Position numbers and translations under genes: made by a program. This document shows positions 19,628 through 31,127 of a stretch of DNA of 64,000 bases, piece by piece. The stretch is taken from positions 18,039,615 to 18,103,614 of the forward strand of contig CM019075.1 of the NCBI GenBank assembly GCA_009667805.1. The letters are read 5' to 3'. How positions within the stretch are numbered: the first letter of the stretch is position 1; every line of letters starts with the position of its first letter. Source of the DNA: Leptobrachium leishanense. Taxonomy: Eukaryota; Chordata; Amphibia; Anura; Megophryidae. The notes beneath the pieces were generated by a model. It ran no database searches. It was not told the origin of the DNA and worked only from the letters and a program-made list of their open reading frames with translations.

Positions 19628-22398
19628 TTTTATTTATCACAAACTAAAACGCAGCTAAATTGTCAAAAATAAGGTTAAATATATTCACAAAATCTAAAAT
19701 TCATGCTCTGAGATAATCAAGACTATGCACGGATACAGTGAATATTCATATTTTTTTTAATTAAATAGGAATAGGACATAAATGAAGGACAGCCAAGGCC
19801 AATTCAGTGAGGATTTGGGTATGCCTTGTCACAAAACACACCCCGCTTGTACACGCATGCATGTCATCTCAGGTTATATTGGGTAGAGAGCAGGAAAAAG
19901 ATAATATTGATCAACGGGATATTTAAAACGTATGTCAGGGCTCAGTTACATGGGCCTCCACATGTTTTGGAACTGCATCTGCCATGATGCTTAATCGCTC
20001 ATTAGTGGCCCTATTACAAATGTAACACTAGCATAGCACTCAGCTATGTGAGCATTAACGCTAGGTTAAGTGGCCCTAGCACAGGACCCCCATATTACAT
20101 TCCGAACGCTAACGGGTTAAAAAAACAGTTAGCGCATCAGTGATTGCACGTGCCTCCTTGAGCTCACTGTACTTTGCGCTCCCTGTGCTTAACATAATCC
20201 AGGGATTTAGCGCTGCATTATGGGGCAGGCTGCTCAAACGGCGCCTGCCCAGTAATAGGGTGCTAAGACGGGGAAGGTAAGGGGAAACCTGCAGGTGCAT
20301 GTTTTCCACCTTAGCGTCCCTGTTTCAGCAATAGCTTTTTAATACTGCCCAAGGTTGGCAAAGTCCCAAAGGGAATGTAGTTCCAAAACATCTGGAGGGC
20401 CAAGGTTGCGGACCCCTAGTGTAGGTCTCATCACAGAAGGTAATGATGGGTATTATAATAAACACTTTGCAGGACATAGGCGGATAATACATTACACAAA
20501 ATGTCAGGTTTAGACCGCAAATAGTCTAACTCAACATAGAGACCAGATGGGCAAAAAAATAATTTAAATCAATTAACAGAAATTTTTCCCCTCTCAGCTC
20601 CAGCAAGGACCTTCTTCGCCTGCAGATGTAACGCAGAGCTGCTTTTATTTGTGGGGATGTTTACTCTGTTACATTCTTACTTGTATATATCGGCAGACAT
20701 TCAAATTGTGAGATCGAATTTCAATGCGGTTACAAAAGAAACAAACTATCCCACGCCCTCCTTAACAGATTTAAGATTTGTATACTGTAGTAAGGTGCCA
20801 AAAATTACAATTATTTGTACGGGGTCGGCATATTCCGCTGCCATGTACCATGAAGAAGGCAAAACAAGCAAGAATTGTAACAAAACAAGTTTGTCACTCA
20901 CAGACACGGAGCAAGGTGCTCCCTGGTCATAAGAGCTCGCAATCAGGTGAATATACACAAGGTGAATCTTTATATATTTACAGAAAACAATTGAACTTTT
21001 GTTTTGAAGTAGGTCACAGCATTTTGTAAGGAGAGGATTCAGAAGAGGATTTTTCTTGCTGCCTAAATTGAAACAATAACTCAAGTCTATGAATGGAATG
21101 GAAATCTCACACCAACAATTTGGCAACTGTGCAGATTTTTTTCTTGCCACACAGAAAGTCAGAAGTTTTTTTTTCTCAACCTTAGTAGAGTGGATAGAAT
21201 GAGTGTCTATTTATCACTCGAAAAATTACAGATATTTTTAATTTAAATTCCCAGTCTCAGGACAGTGGTAACATGTTCAGATGGATAGGTGTCCCTTTGT
21301 AGACAATGCCCAGGAGGACCACGCACACACACACACACATTTATTTTATGCTTGCCCCCAGGTGTGCCACATCTCATACACCCCTTTTTTTACTCTCTTC
21401 TCCATCTATGCCAAGAAGTGATGCCTCCTCTGGGGAGTAGAAACCCCCTCCTTTTCCTCCCTCCACCTCCCCAGGATCATGTGGCATTAGAGAGAAATGG
21501 AACAATAAAATAACATAGTGTGCCAAATACACAACTGACTCGCTAGATGGGGATGAGAAATCACTGCAGCATGCTAAGGCTGAATTGCAGTCAGGGAGGA
21601 GGACACAAGCTTGGGCTCCTGCCTGCACTCTAGTTCTGCATTTCTCTCCTAATACACACAGACCCTTGCTGCTGATAGGGGCGTCTGATCACTTCACTAA
21701 TTTTCTGCTAGAGGGATCTTTGGAAGAAAAACAAAATACAGGAAAAATAGCAGAGTTTGGAAGAAGAGGGAGCAGCATGTGCAGTTGTCAGCTTTGCTGG
21801 AAGGAATCCCATCCTGACTGCACTAGAGGTCAATGAGGCTGGGTCACCATAGAGGAGCAGCCTGGACCTGCCAGACCATGAAGTCCAACTGGAGGGAGTC
21901 ATGGGAGAGTTAATAGCCACAGTCAGGGGAGGAATAATTCAAGCTGGGAGCTCACACAGAGCCCCATCTCTGGCTGCTAACTTTCCCCTGATGAGACTGA
22001 AGGGACGTGGAATTTATGAGGAGACCCCTGGGCTTTGCTGAACACCACATTTCCAAGGGTAAGAGCATCTCCTGGGTATGGGAATGATAATGGGAAGATG
22101 CATCAGGGTGTGTGTGCTCTGGTGACAGGCTGGGCTGGTCGGTCTGATTGCTATAATCTTTAAGATTGTAATTTTTGTTATGTTTACTGTATTTGCTACA
22201 GTACACACTTTCTGGTAGTAGTAACATGTTACATGTTTTGTTGATGCAGTGCTATGTGTATCTATTTTATACTGGTGTAGCCCCCCCCCCCACACGCTTG
22301 ATAGGATAACAAAAGACTTTTATCATAGCACCCACCCTTCCCCACAATTGCAAAAGTAAGTAAACACTGTCATATTCAATAAATAAGGGAAATAACAG
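19628..22398. other. No gene recognised; includes CA/TG-type simple repeats
   Basis: Mixed single-copy-looking sequence. Around 21540-21990 it becomes less AT-rich with several purine-rich stretches and a few possible splice donors, and it might hold a non-coding first exon of prima1, but nothing decides this. A short CA run lies at 21322-21340. Confidence 0.4.
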
Positions 22399-22434
22399 TG
22401 TGTGTGTGTGTGTGTGTGTTTGTGTGTGTGTTTT
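22399..22434. repeat. (TG)n microsatellite
   Basis: About 17 TG units with one TT interruption. Confidence 0.9.
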
Positions 22435-22819
22435 ATTAGGGCCAATATTTGCTTTTCCTTTCAGTGGGATTCTCAGAGATTTTGCAGTTTAGTTTCTTTT
22501 TATCTTGCATGGGTCCCTCTCCTGTGAAGTTTGTCAGGCTTCAGACCATTGTTTTGCTTACTGTGGAGGTAAATGGACAGTTCTAGAGGAAGCATCACCT
22601 TTAATATTTTTTTAACCTGCCACAAGTTGATGAATGCAGTGAGCAGCAGGAAGTAGTAGTCAACATCAACTGTGCATGCTGAAAGAGGCTCAGGGAATGA
22701 AATAATAGAAAAAAGGCTAAAAGAAAGATAGAATCGATGGATTACAGACAGTAGGATATGAGAATAGGTACAGTGATAGGTACAGACAGAGACATACGGC
22801 TAGATGATGCCAAGATTGA

Positions 22820-23021
22820 CACATTGATAGGTAGATAGATAGATGATAGATAGGTAGATAGATAGATGCAGTGATAGGTAGATAGATGCAGTGATAGATA
22901 GATAGATAGATGCAGTGATAGATAGATAGATAAATGCAGAGATAGATAGATAGATAGTTTCAGCAGTAACTACAGGGATAACTACAGAGATAGACAGATG
23001 CAGGGATAACTACAGGGTAAG

Positions 23022-23069
<48 letters not shown>

Positions 23070-23145
23070 CGATAGAGATAGATAGATAGATGCATACAGG
23101 TACAGAGATAGATCCATAAATAGTCAGATATATAGATAGAGCAGG
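22820..23145. repeat. (GATA)n-rich tetranucleotide array
   Basis: Long runs of GATA, the longest at about 23016-23060, are interspersed with partial higher-order units of the type GATGCAGTGATAGATA. The array is interrupted and irregular. Confidence 0.9.
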
Positions 23146-24790
23146 CAGACAGTGGCCCTTATAGGTATATACAATAAAGAAGCATTATACATACATATTT
23201 CTTTTAGAACATTTGATTTTATAGGTGCCATATATTTTACCAACTGGCTCAATAGTCATCATGGCATTTTACCTCAAACACCGCATCTTTCTCTGGCAGA
23301 CTAGTACTTCCAGCATGGGGTTGGTGTCCAGTTCTACTTATATTAGTACTAGTGTTGATCCCACATTACATAGTATCCTGTTGAAATCAAAACACTATGG
23401 TAAGAGTTCAATAATCAATTGGCTTTAACTTCTAATTTACTTATAGTCTTCTGTTACCCATGATGCTTTAAAAAGATGTGTAATTGTACACACCAAAGAG
23501 GGTTGCAGAGAGCAAAGTATGGTTACTAATACCTTAAGTGACTTATTCCCATTGATATGAAAAGCCGCAGACTTCTCCTTCATGGCCTAGATGCATGCGC
23601 TTTACTTACCGGTCGTCCCTACATGGACACCTCCAAACGCTGTGCACAACTATGCACGCCAGATTATATCAGGGGTGTACCAGTGTCGATTTTTGGTTTT
23701 CTGAGATGGTAAGGATAGACCATGTATTTCAGTCAGGTGGGAGAAGTCCGTGAACTTATTTTTTTTTTAAATAGCAATAACTCGCTAAAAGCTGGAAATC
23801 AATAATAAATAGAAATTGGAGAAATGCTTGTTTTAACAATTGCTTTAAGGAAACCGCTAGAAAGTCCCTTTTAGTTAAAGCCACTCACCACACATGAAGA
23901 CCAGAGGTTACTGACCCCCATACCAACACTTTTCATAGCTGTTATCCCGGTGGCATCCACCTGAAAGGGTAACATGCAGGACCTTGCCACCTTCTGGATG
24001 CGATAGGTTATGACACCTCAAAAAAGTTGCCATCTAAAAATAATTCCTAGTATTAGGATGCCAGGGGAAAAATAATCACATTTGATGTGAAGAAAAACCC
24101 CAGCAAATTTACAGCAGAATTAGTACAATGCCTGTGATATTTTACATGACGTTGGAGTAAGTTTTAGGCTTAACCCTAACCTAGCCAACAAATTCTGAAC
24201 CATTTTTATTTTTGGAATCTGTTGGTTAGGGTTAACTCTAACAATAACCCTAAACCTAAAATAAACACCAGCATCAGACTTTTGCTCCCGAACATTTTAA
24301 TGCAAGGGAACGTTTTTAAAAGGTGACTTTTTTGATGCAATGTAATGTGGTGTCCATACGGTGGCATAACTATGAGCGTAATCTCACTGGAAGTGAGTGA
24401 AGGCACAACATTTATACACAATTATTCATTTTTTTTACAATATGTGTGCTAGCGGAAAAAATATTAACACATATATACTGTATGTATATATATATACAGT
24501 GGCTTTGACCAGTTGCATAACCTTATCTTTGCTACAAAGCCACAGTGTGGCATAGCATTGATTTTAGGGTTCTGTGTAATAACAGATCCAGGATGTGTAA
24601 AAGTGAGACAGAGGTCATTTGCATATCTTACCCAGAATTCCTTGCTGCATATGGGGAATGTGGCACAGGAGCTCTGGGATGCAATTCTTTGAATTGCTAT
24701 GATGTGCGGGTGGCTTCTGCAATATTAAACACACTTTTGATAGTGTGGAGGCTTTTTGTCTCACTTTTAGTCCTTCACCACAACCCTTAT
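23146..24790. other. No gene recognised
   Basis: No recognisable coding sequence. Between 24170 and 24260 AACCCTAA and TTAGGGTT words occur in inverted arrangement within about 60 bases, resembling a small foldback rather than telomeric repeat. Confidence 0.45.
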
Positions 24791-24793
24791 AGA

Positions 24794-24796
<3 letters not shown>

Positions 24797-24830
<34 letters not shown>
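24797..24830. repeat. (TA)n microsatellite
   Basis: About 16 uninterrupted AT dinucleotides. A shorter TA tract lies at 24485-24497. Confidence 0.9.
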
Positions 24831-24831
<1 letters not shown>

Positions 24832-25612
24832 ATTCCCTGTCCACAGAGCTCAAACATGTGTTGGGCACTTTAAGGTTGGAATAAAGAGGGATTTTATGAG
24901 ATTTTATGAGTCTTTTACAAACTTGGCAAACCAGGAATCTCTCAGGCACATGTTCCATAGGCAGCCAGTTGCATGGGAGAATGTAAGAGTACATTGATGT
25001 CATATTGAGACCCGTGACTGTTGGTAATCCTCCCCTGCTGATGTAATTAAAATAGTTAAGTAAAAAGGTCTTCCAGTTCATCAGCCTCAGAGGCAATATG
25101 CAGGCACTGCGCTGATTATATCCTACATCAAATAAATCCTTTATACAATCAAACTGTCCAGGGAAGTGTGTGCTGAAGGCCTAGGTTATAGGAGTCCCCA
25201 TTGAGGCAAAATGCATAGAATGACATCCACAGATAGAAACCCAGTGCCATCTTCAGTACTACGTACGTACCAGACTATTCAAAAAGGAAATATAAAATCA
25301 TGGTAATATTATTATATCCTAAACACTTTTCCTATTTTATTTTATTCTTTTTTTTTAGCCCCACAGTGCAATACTCCAATATATACCTGAAAACTGAAAA
25401 GAGCCAATTTGATAATATGAGCACAAATGCATCATTCTTGCCAATGATCTCAAGGTCCAGTTTGCAATCCCATCAACCTTAGCAGTCTCTTTTTATGAAA
25501 GTAAGACACAAGGTTCTCTGGCTGTGGTATGATCTTTTTGAACAAATTCAGATTATAACCGTTGCAGCGATGCCTTATTATTATTATTATTATCATCATA
25601 TATAAACATATA
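24831..25612. other. No gene recognised
   Basis: No protein family or element end identified. A short (TTA)n run lies at 25577-25592, just before the next inverted-repeat element. Confidence 0.45.
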
Positions 25613-26500
25613 CAGGGTAATTCAAAGAGAATCGAAAAGTCACTGCACGTTCGGTGACTTTTCATTCTCTTCAATTCGGTTCCTTTTGCCGATCCCATTT
25701 CGGTGACCCTGCGGTGTATTCAGCAAACACCACAGGGTCCCCTAATTGCAGGGAAAAGTCGCCGCAAACCCGCCGAAATCAAAACCGCAAAACCCGGCGA
25801 ATGCACGCCGAAAAACCCGCAAAAACATCTGGATTATCCTGGCGAAAACGCTGAAAAAACCCGAGCAGGAGCCGATCACACGCAGCGAAGCTGCTGGAAA
25901 AAGCCGACACTGCAGACGAATGCAGTGAATAAATTAGAAAAAAAGTTTGCTTGAATGTTTGAAAAGTGAAACGATGTTTGCAAAGAAACTACAGAGCGAA
26001 AATGTCTGAAATTTACATATAAGATCCAAGGAATGATAATAAAAAGGGCTGTTACAGAAAAAATAAGTAAAGTTAAAAAAAAATCCCGAAAAATGCTTAA
26101 AATATCCTAAAAAAATCTATAAATAAAGAGACTCTTTACTGCATAATATTATAATGAATGGTTTATTAGATATTGAATTAAAACGGGAATATTTTTAACA
26201 TTGCAGCCTATGGGATTCGCCTGAAGAAATCTGCCGAATTAAACCACCGAATGGCAGGGCATTTCGGGAACCTTTCGCTGCTGGTTTGTGTTCTCTTAAT
26301 AGACAAAGCATTGCTTCTCTATGGAGATTCACTGCCCTCGAACAGGCATCGAACAGGCACCGAATGAGCAGGCAATTCGCCAGGATTTGGCGAATTGCCT
26401 GCTCTCTGGATAGCCGAATGGCCAGGAAAGGTAATAAAACGCTGATTTTCAGCGCTCGGTTACCTTTCTCCAGCCATTCGGATCTCTTTGGATAACCCTG
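25613..26500. mobile_element. CAGGGTTATTC family, copy 3 (most complete)
   Basis: The ends CAGGGTAATTCAAAGAG and (inverted) CAGGGTTATCCAAAGAG are flanked on both sides by ATA, a probable 3-bp target duplication. The left end carries a hairpin (AAAAGTCAC...GGTGACTTTT). The right end carries two hairpins, around CAGGCAATTCGCC (26370-26402) and around ACGCTGATTTTCAGCG (about 26436-26455). The interior is CG-rich near the left end. There is no transposase. It contains the single TTAA (26073-26076) that is the empty site for the element nested in copy 4. Confidence 0.85.
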
Positions 26501-26546
26501 ATAGGTTATACACACATATTGCATCATTACGTATTGATCTAAGGTG

Positions 26547-26725
26547 GTCATTCACTAATTGCCACTTTTGCAACAATGATAAATTTCGGAGATTCCCAGA
26601 GAGAAATTCAAACAGCGGCAGGAGATTCCTTAATGAAGCTTCTCCTGCCGCCATTTGAATTGTTTGTGAAATGCCAATGTTTATCATCGTTGCGACAATG
26701 GTGATATCTGCTGCTGTTTGCAACA
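26547..26725. mobile_element. Small foldback element
   Basis: The central hairpin has arms AATTCAAA(C)AGCGGCAGGAGA and TCTCCTGCCGCCATTTGAATT around CTTAATGAAGC. The outer parts (TTGCAACAATGATAAA; TTTATCATCGTTGCG) also pair imperfectly. The size fits a MITE. Its ends and target duplication are not resolved. Confidence 0.6.
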
Positions 26726-26932
26726 AAATAGAAAGAAGTGCAGAGGGTCAGGTATTAAAAATACCTAAAAAAAGGAAAAATACTTAGCTGCTGCTAAAAG
26801 GTGAAATCCCCCCTCTATATCCAGGGAATGGGGTTTTGAGGTAACCAATGGGTAAATAAAAAGACATCTTCAGCGTTGCGTATTCTGGTGCACTCGTGCC
26901 ACCACTTTTACTTGAAGTAAGAAACACAAAGC

Positions 26933-26970
26933 CACAAACGTCTCGGGGACGCAGCCCCTTCCTCAGTGTG
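26933..26970 (-). ncRNA. Hammerhead-like motif (degenerate)
   Basis: On the minus strand: CACA, box CTGAGGA, an extra A, stem II GGGG-CTGCGT-CCCC, then GAGA (instead of GAAA), CGTT and TGTG. CACA and TGTG pair as stem I. The A-to-G change in the second box hits a conserved catalytic residue, so activity is unlikely. Confidence 0.5.
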
Positions 26971-27324
26971 CTGTTTGCAACAACGGTAAACTACGGAGCT
27001 TTGAAAATAAACCCTCTATATGAGGTAGGTATGCATTGTATCACACTCCATATACACGGTTTCAGAAATTGTGAGGTCTGCCTCTTGGATTGTAGGGAAA
27101 TCCCAGCGATGATGACATTTGATGAGTCGGTGTGTGCCAGCGCTACCCTATGGAAGCAAAGCATGCACTGAGTGGAAACTAATTCTGAAAAGTATTTTTT
27201 CATATATTCCTGCATGAAAGAATTTCACAGGGACGTTTTAGTGGGGCTTTTAACCTCTATTTTGTTTGGCTAAAACAAACATTTTTGTAATTTTCAATCA
27301 TTAGTCATTTCCTATCTTTATTGA
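26971..27324. other. No gene recognised
   Basis: No recognisable protein or element. It may include the body of the retro-element that the hammerhead-like motif belongs to. Confidence 0.4.
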
Positions 27325-27695
27325 GTTCTTCCTGTTTAAAAGAAGAGTCCATGGACTCACTCTCTGGAACGCTCTCCCTCGTACTGTCAGACTTTCCCCT
27401 AACTTCTCTTCCTTCAAACGCTCCCTTAAAACGTTCCTATTTAGGGAAGCCTACCACCCAACTCACTGACGCAACCATCAATCACTCTCACCTTGCAGTC
27501 CTCTCCACCTGTTTCCAACCCCAACCCTCCTAGATTGTGAGTTCCTATGGAATAGGGCCCTTATCTCCTCCTGTACTGTTTGTCAAATGTTGTTCAATGT
27601 ATTGTATTGTAACCCTGTCTATACTGTGCCTATTGTACAGCGCTGCGGAATATGCTGGCGCTTTATAAATAAAGAATAATAATAATAATAATAAT
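27325..27695 (+). pseudogene. L2-type LINE, 3' end
   Basis: The frame from about 27361 reads LWNALPRTVRLSP, then SSFKRSLKTFLFREAY, the last conserved segment of L2 LINE ORF2 proteins (LWN.LP...FK..LK..LF). A 3' UTR follows, with AGCGCTGCGGAATATGCTGG and GCGCTTTATAAATAAA, and a terminal (AAT)n tail. That is the usual form of truncated L2 copies. The same protein end occurs inverted at 53640-54480. Confidence 0.85.
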
Positions 27696-29925
27696 GGACT
27701 TCCTCCTCCTGAGCTATACACGCGCGTGCTGTACTTATTTGCCATGTCACCACACATCAGGTGACAAAATCAACCATGATACGTCTCAAAAATAGGTTTT
27801 GCATAAAAGTGCACAGCAGTAGCATGAACGTAGCTCGCTGCATATGTTCAGGTCAGGTAGCTGAAGTATACACACTTCTTCCTTAGAAATTCTTCAATAC
27901 TTCAAGGTATCAGAGGTGCACTACCTTCCAATCCTAAGCATGCTGTTGGTCATCTGGTGAGTAAAGTAAGAGAACTTTGGCCTCACAAGGGCATGGATAA
28001 ACCCAACTCAATATGGACACCTAGGGGAACTCTGCCTAGAAACATCAGTTCATGCCAAATTCTGTGCACATGTCTCTCCGTTGCATTCGGATTAGTTGAG
28101 GTTAGTTATATTATCAGCCCTGGCAGCAGTAATACATCTCTTGGTTGCCTGCAGTTTTCTTTTAATTCTCTTGTGTCCTATCATTGTTCTTTCCATTATA
28201 GAATTTGTGACCTACTTTATAATATCCCATTGGTGTGTGCAAATATTATTTTGTCAGTAATTGCAGTGAATCCGCTCTGTTTCTTTTAATCGTCTGTCTT
28301 TACATAGAAGCAAGTCGTTCCCATAGGGGTAGATGTTCTCGCCTGAGTACGGCAGGATACGGGACTGTATTGGGGGCAGTTCTATGAGAATAACGTTTTA
28401 GTTTTCAACCTGAATTACTGATAACCTGATTTTCTATATATAATTTACTAAGCTTAAATACGGTATCTGCCCTATTTTTGTGTAAACCCCGTTTTCTGAC
28501 TCGATGAGCAATTTGTGTTATCTGTAAGTTACCCGTCTGGTCAGCGAGCGGCTAGCAGCGACTACAGGACTGACCTGAAAAATGAAGTCCAAGAAAAGTA
28601 AAGCTTGGAAAGCAAAATCCAACTTTGTTTCGGTTTGATGTGACTATTTGTGATATAAGAAGATATTCGCCAAAGAGTGAATTGGCGAATGGTTGCAATG
28701 GAAATAGATAATAGGCCAAAATGATGAATTTTAAAATTTTTCCAGCACGACTGGATTATTTTCATCCTAAAATTCCCTTGCAATTCTGCACCAATTCACC
28801 ACTTATTGAATTAACCTTTTAGCACTGTAAAAAGCTTAATATGTGAAAAAAAAGGACGCCATAATGCGATATGTATCAGGAAAAACTGGGACAGATTGGA
28901 GAAAAGCGCCACAATTTGCATCAAACACAGCACTCATTCCCAGAAGTATTCATCCCACACCTCAATTATGCATATACTGGAGGAAGGTTTGTATGTATGT
29001 GCGCAGAAGGCTTTTTTGGGGGCAAAGGCCCCAAGAACCTTCTTTTAGGTTCCCTTTGCAATTGCTACTCATTTAGAACATCTCCCAAAATTCCTGTGCC
29101 TCTTTAGGCCTCCCATGTAGAAAGAAAAACAAAGTTAGAGAGCCTTTTCTTTCAATTATTTCAATAGCGTCAACATATATCACATACAGCACTGTAGAAA
29201 GGACACAAACATGAATTAACAAACCAGGTTTGACACATAGAACAGTTAAAAAAGAGGACCCTGCATAAGCGAAAAAGGTGAGGGGGGAAATGAAGTGTTA
29301 AATAAGAAATAATAAGATGCCCGGTGTCACTCAGTACCACAACATGCCACTACAATAGTTTTGCTGTCCCTGCCTGCCGGGGGAGGATTCTGTTTACATC
29401 CTCTCTAGCTGAGGGTGTGAGGGACTGTTCTTACACAGTGTTTTTGCCTTGGAGTTTTTTAAAGCATTCTGCAGCATCATCTTAAGCAAGTCACCTCAGA
29501 GGGTGGGGATGGCGCGAGAGAAACGCTGAGCAAGTGCAATAATTATTTAATCTGCAAACACCTACTCGGCCCAGGGCGGCATCATGTTCGCTACACTGGT
29601 AAAGTTATTTGTGTAAGCTTATCGTGCACGCTGCATGTTTATTTGTATCATGTTCATAGCTAAAGGAGTGTCTTATCACACTGTCTTCAATAATAATAAC
29701 AGAGATGGAGCAGCAATATAAACAGTATCACCTGGAATTTGATGGTGGAGTGTGCAACCACTTTGTGCCTTATATCTTACAACACTATGTTAAATATAAT
29801 AGTGATCGAGATACATAATAATGGTATTTTTGTGTGGAAAGATCAGGAATCTTTGCTGTATTATAATATTATTATAGGTTTGCTTAAACACACACAAATA
29901 TGCATATACCAATATGTTTACATAT
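27696..29925. other. No gene recognised
   Basis: Mostly AT-rich with no coding signal. A GC-richer patch at about 29340-29590 stands out against its neighbours, but I see no open frame or clear promoter motif in it. Confidence 0.45.
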
Positions 29926-29929
29926 GTAC

Positions 29930-30165
29930 ATTTGAGTATAGAACGATGTGCGTGTGTATATGTATATATATGTGAATATATAAATATGTGTGTGTATTAT
30001 ATGTGTGTGTGTGTATATATATATATATAGCTGTGTGTTTATACATATAAATTTTTCCCTTCCAATATACCCGACAGTGTTGTATGTATGATTGTGTATG
30101 TATATGTGTGGATATATATGTGTGTGCCTATGTATATGTTTTGCATATATATATATAGATGTGTA
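29930..30165. repeat. TG/TA-rich simple repeat region
   Basis: Irregular runs of GTGTGT and ATATAT over about 235 bases. Short frames within encode only Tyr, Val, Ile and Cys-rich peptides from the repeat. Confidence 0.85.
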
Positions 30166-30169
30166 AATT

Positions 30170-30310
30170 CGATAGGCCGTGTTAGTCCAGATGCCAAAAT
30201 CATGAGTATAACAGTACGTAGTGATACCTTTTTTATTTTACTAACGTTACATAAAAGACAAGCTTTCGAGAGTATATCTTCCCTTCCTCAGGTCTGGATG
30301 CTTACTGATC
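30170..30310 (-). repeat. Dispersed retro-element tail with hammerhead-like core
   Basis: On the minus strand CCTGAGGAAGGGAAG, an imperfect stem (GGGA/TCTC), GAAAGCTTGTC and later TGGACTAACACGGCC follow in order. This combination, ending in a GGACTAACACGG segment, is a common dispersed repeat in vertebrate genomes as I recall it. Stem I of a hammerhead cannot be formed cleanly here, so I call it a relative of the motif at 16915, not a ribozyme. Confidence 0.5.
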
Positions 30311-31004
30311 AGTTCCTATAATTGAACATTAGGACATTAAGGGTCACATGGGTGGGGGTATTAGATGTCGTAAAAAGTGACAGTCAAATGGTATTTTCAA
30401 AATGGGAAAATAAACGCACGAGGGATCTTGGGCCCATAATAAAACAACAGAGATAAGATCATACAACCTAGAATGAAAAAAGGAAAAAAAAGGAAAAAGA
30501 AAAAAAAAACCAAAACAGTGAAGGCTGAAAGAGACATGAGAGAAAAAAAAAAGGAGACCAAGACGAAACAAAATATCAGCCAGAATTTAGAATGTTGTGA
30601 CGTTATGATAATGGGTTAAAAACCCAGAATCGACATTGAGTCCAGCTTTTATAGTGTTAAAATATGTGATAATTTTCATTTCATATGTTTTGTGTTCACA
30701 GTGGTCTTTAAAATGTCCTTTGAGGATTTTAATTTTGAGGTTTTGGATGGAGTGGCCCGTGTATATATACTGTATGTACTGTATGTGCTCATTCCATAGA
30801 AAGGTATGATTTTACAAGAACATTTTTCTTTTGTATTAGTATATAGATTTGAGAATTTTTCAGTGTTATCTGTCTGCATTTTACGAGGTTGCGCAGACAG
30901 ATCTGCCTCGCTATACGTTGTTATAGTACTGCTGCCTGTTTGAAAAGTTCATCTTGCTGCCTATTATTTAAGAACCTGTGCTGATCTGTTTTTTTTCTGT
31001 CCAG

Positions 31005-31037
31005 TTCTCCAGGCTGAGAGCAGAGCTGGGGGGCGTT
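31005..31037 (+). other. prima1: prima1 5' UTR part of the first coding exon
   Basis: A strong 3' splice site (GTTTTTTTTCTGTCCAG, ending 31004) precedes 33 untranslated bases and the start codon. This implies at least one upstream non-coding exon, which I could not place. Confidence 0.6.
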
Positions 31038-31127
31038 ATGCAGAACAGGGGGTTACTCTCCCCTGCCTCCTTTTTCTCCCCTCTTCTGATTCACTGTCTC
31101 GCGTTACCTCTCCTTGGACTCCTTCAG
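31038..31127 (+). CDS. prima1: prima1 first coding exon: signal peptide
   Basis: PRIMA1 is a small type I membrane protein that anchors acetylcholinesterase tetramers at neuronal membranes. This exon encodes 30 residues: a polar N-terminus, then a hydrophobic core (FFSPLLIHCLALPLLGLLQ), typical of a cleaved signal peptide. The end of the core matches the PRIMA1 leader pattern (LLxHCxLxPLxGxxQ). A consensus donor, CAG|GTAAGA, follows at 31128, leaving phase 0. The next coding exon (53290-53437) starts in phase 0 and continues the PRIMA1 sequence without gap. The context of the ATG is weak (GGCGTTATGC), but it is the only ATG in the exon in this frame. Identification rests on the paired exons; alone this exon would be only suggestive. 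Confidence 0.8.

Noticed and set aside
21540..21990. Possible first (non-coding) exon or promoter of prima1
   Set aside because: GC content rises, but there is no CpG island, TATA box or decisive splice donor, so it cannot be supported from sequence alone.
30245..30291. A further functional hammerhead ribozyme
   Set aside because: CTGAGGA and GAAA are present, but stem II relies on a wobble pair and stem I would have to use the cleavage triplet itself.
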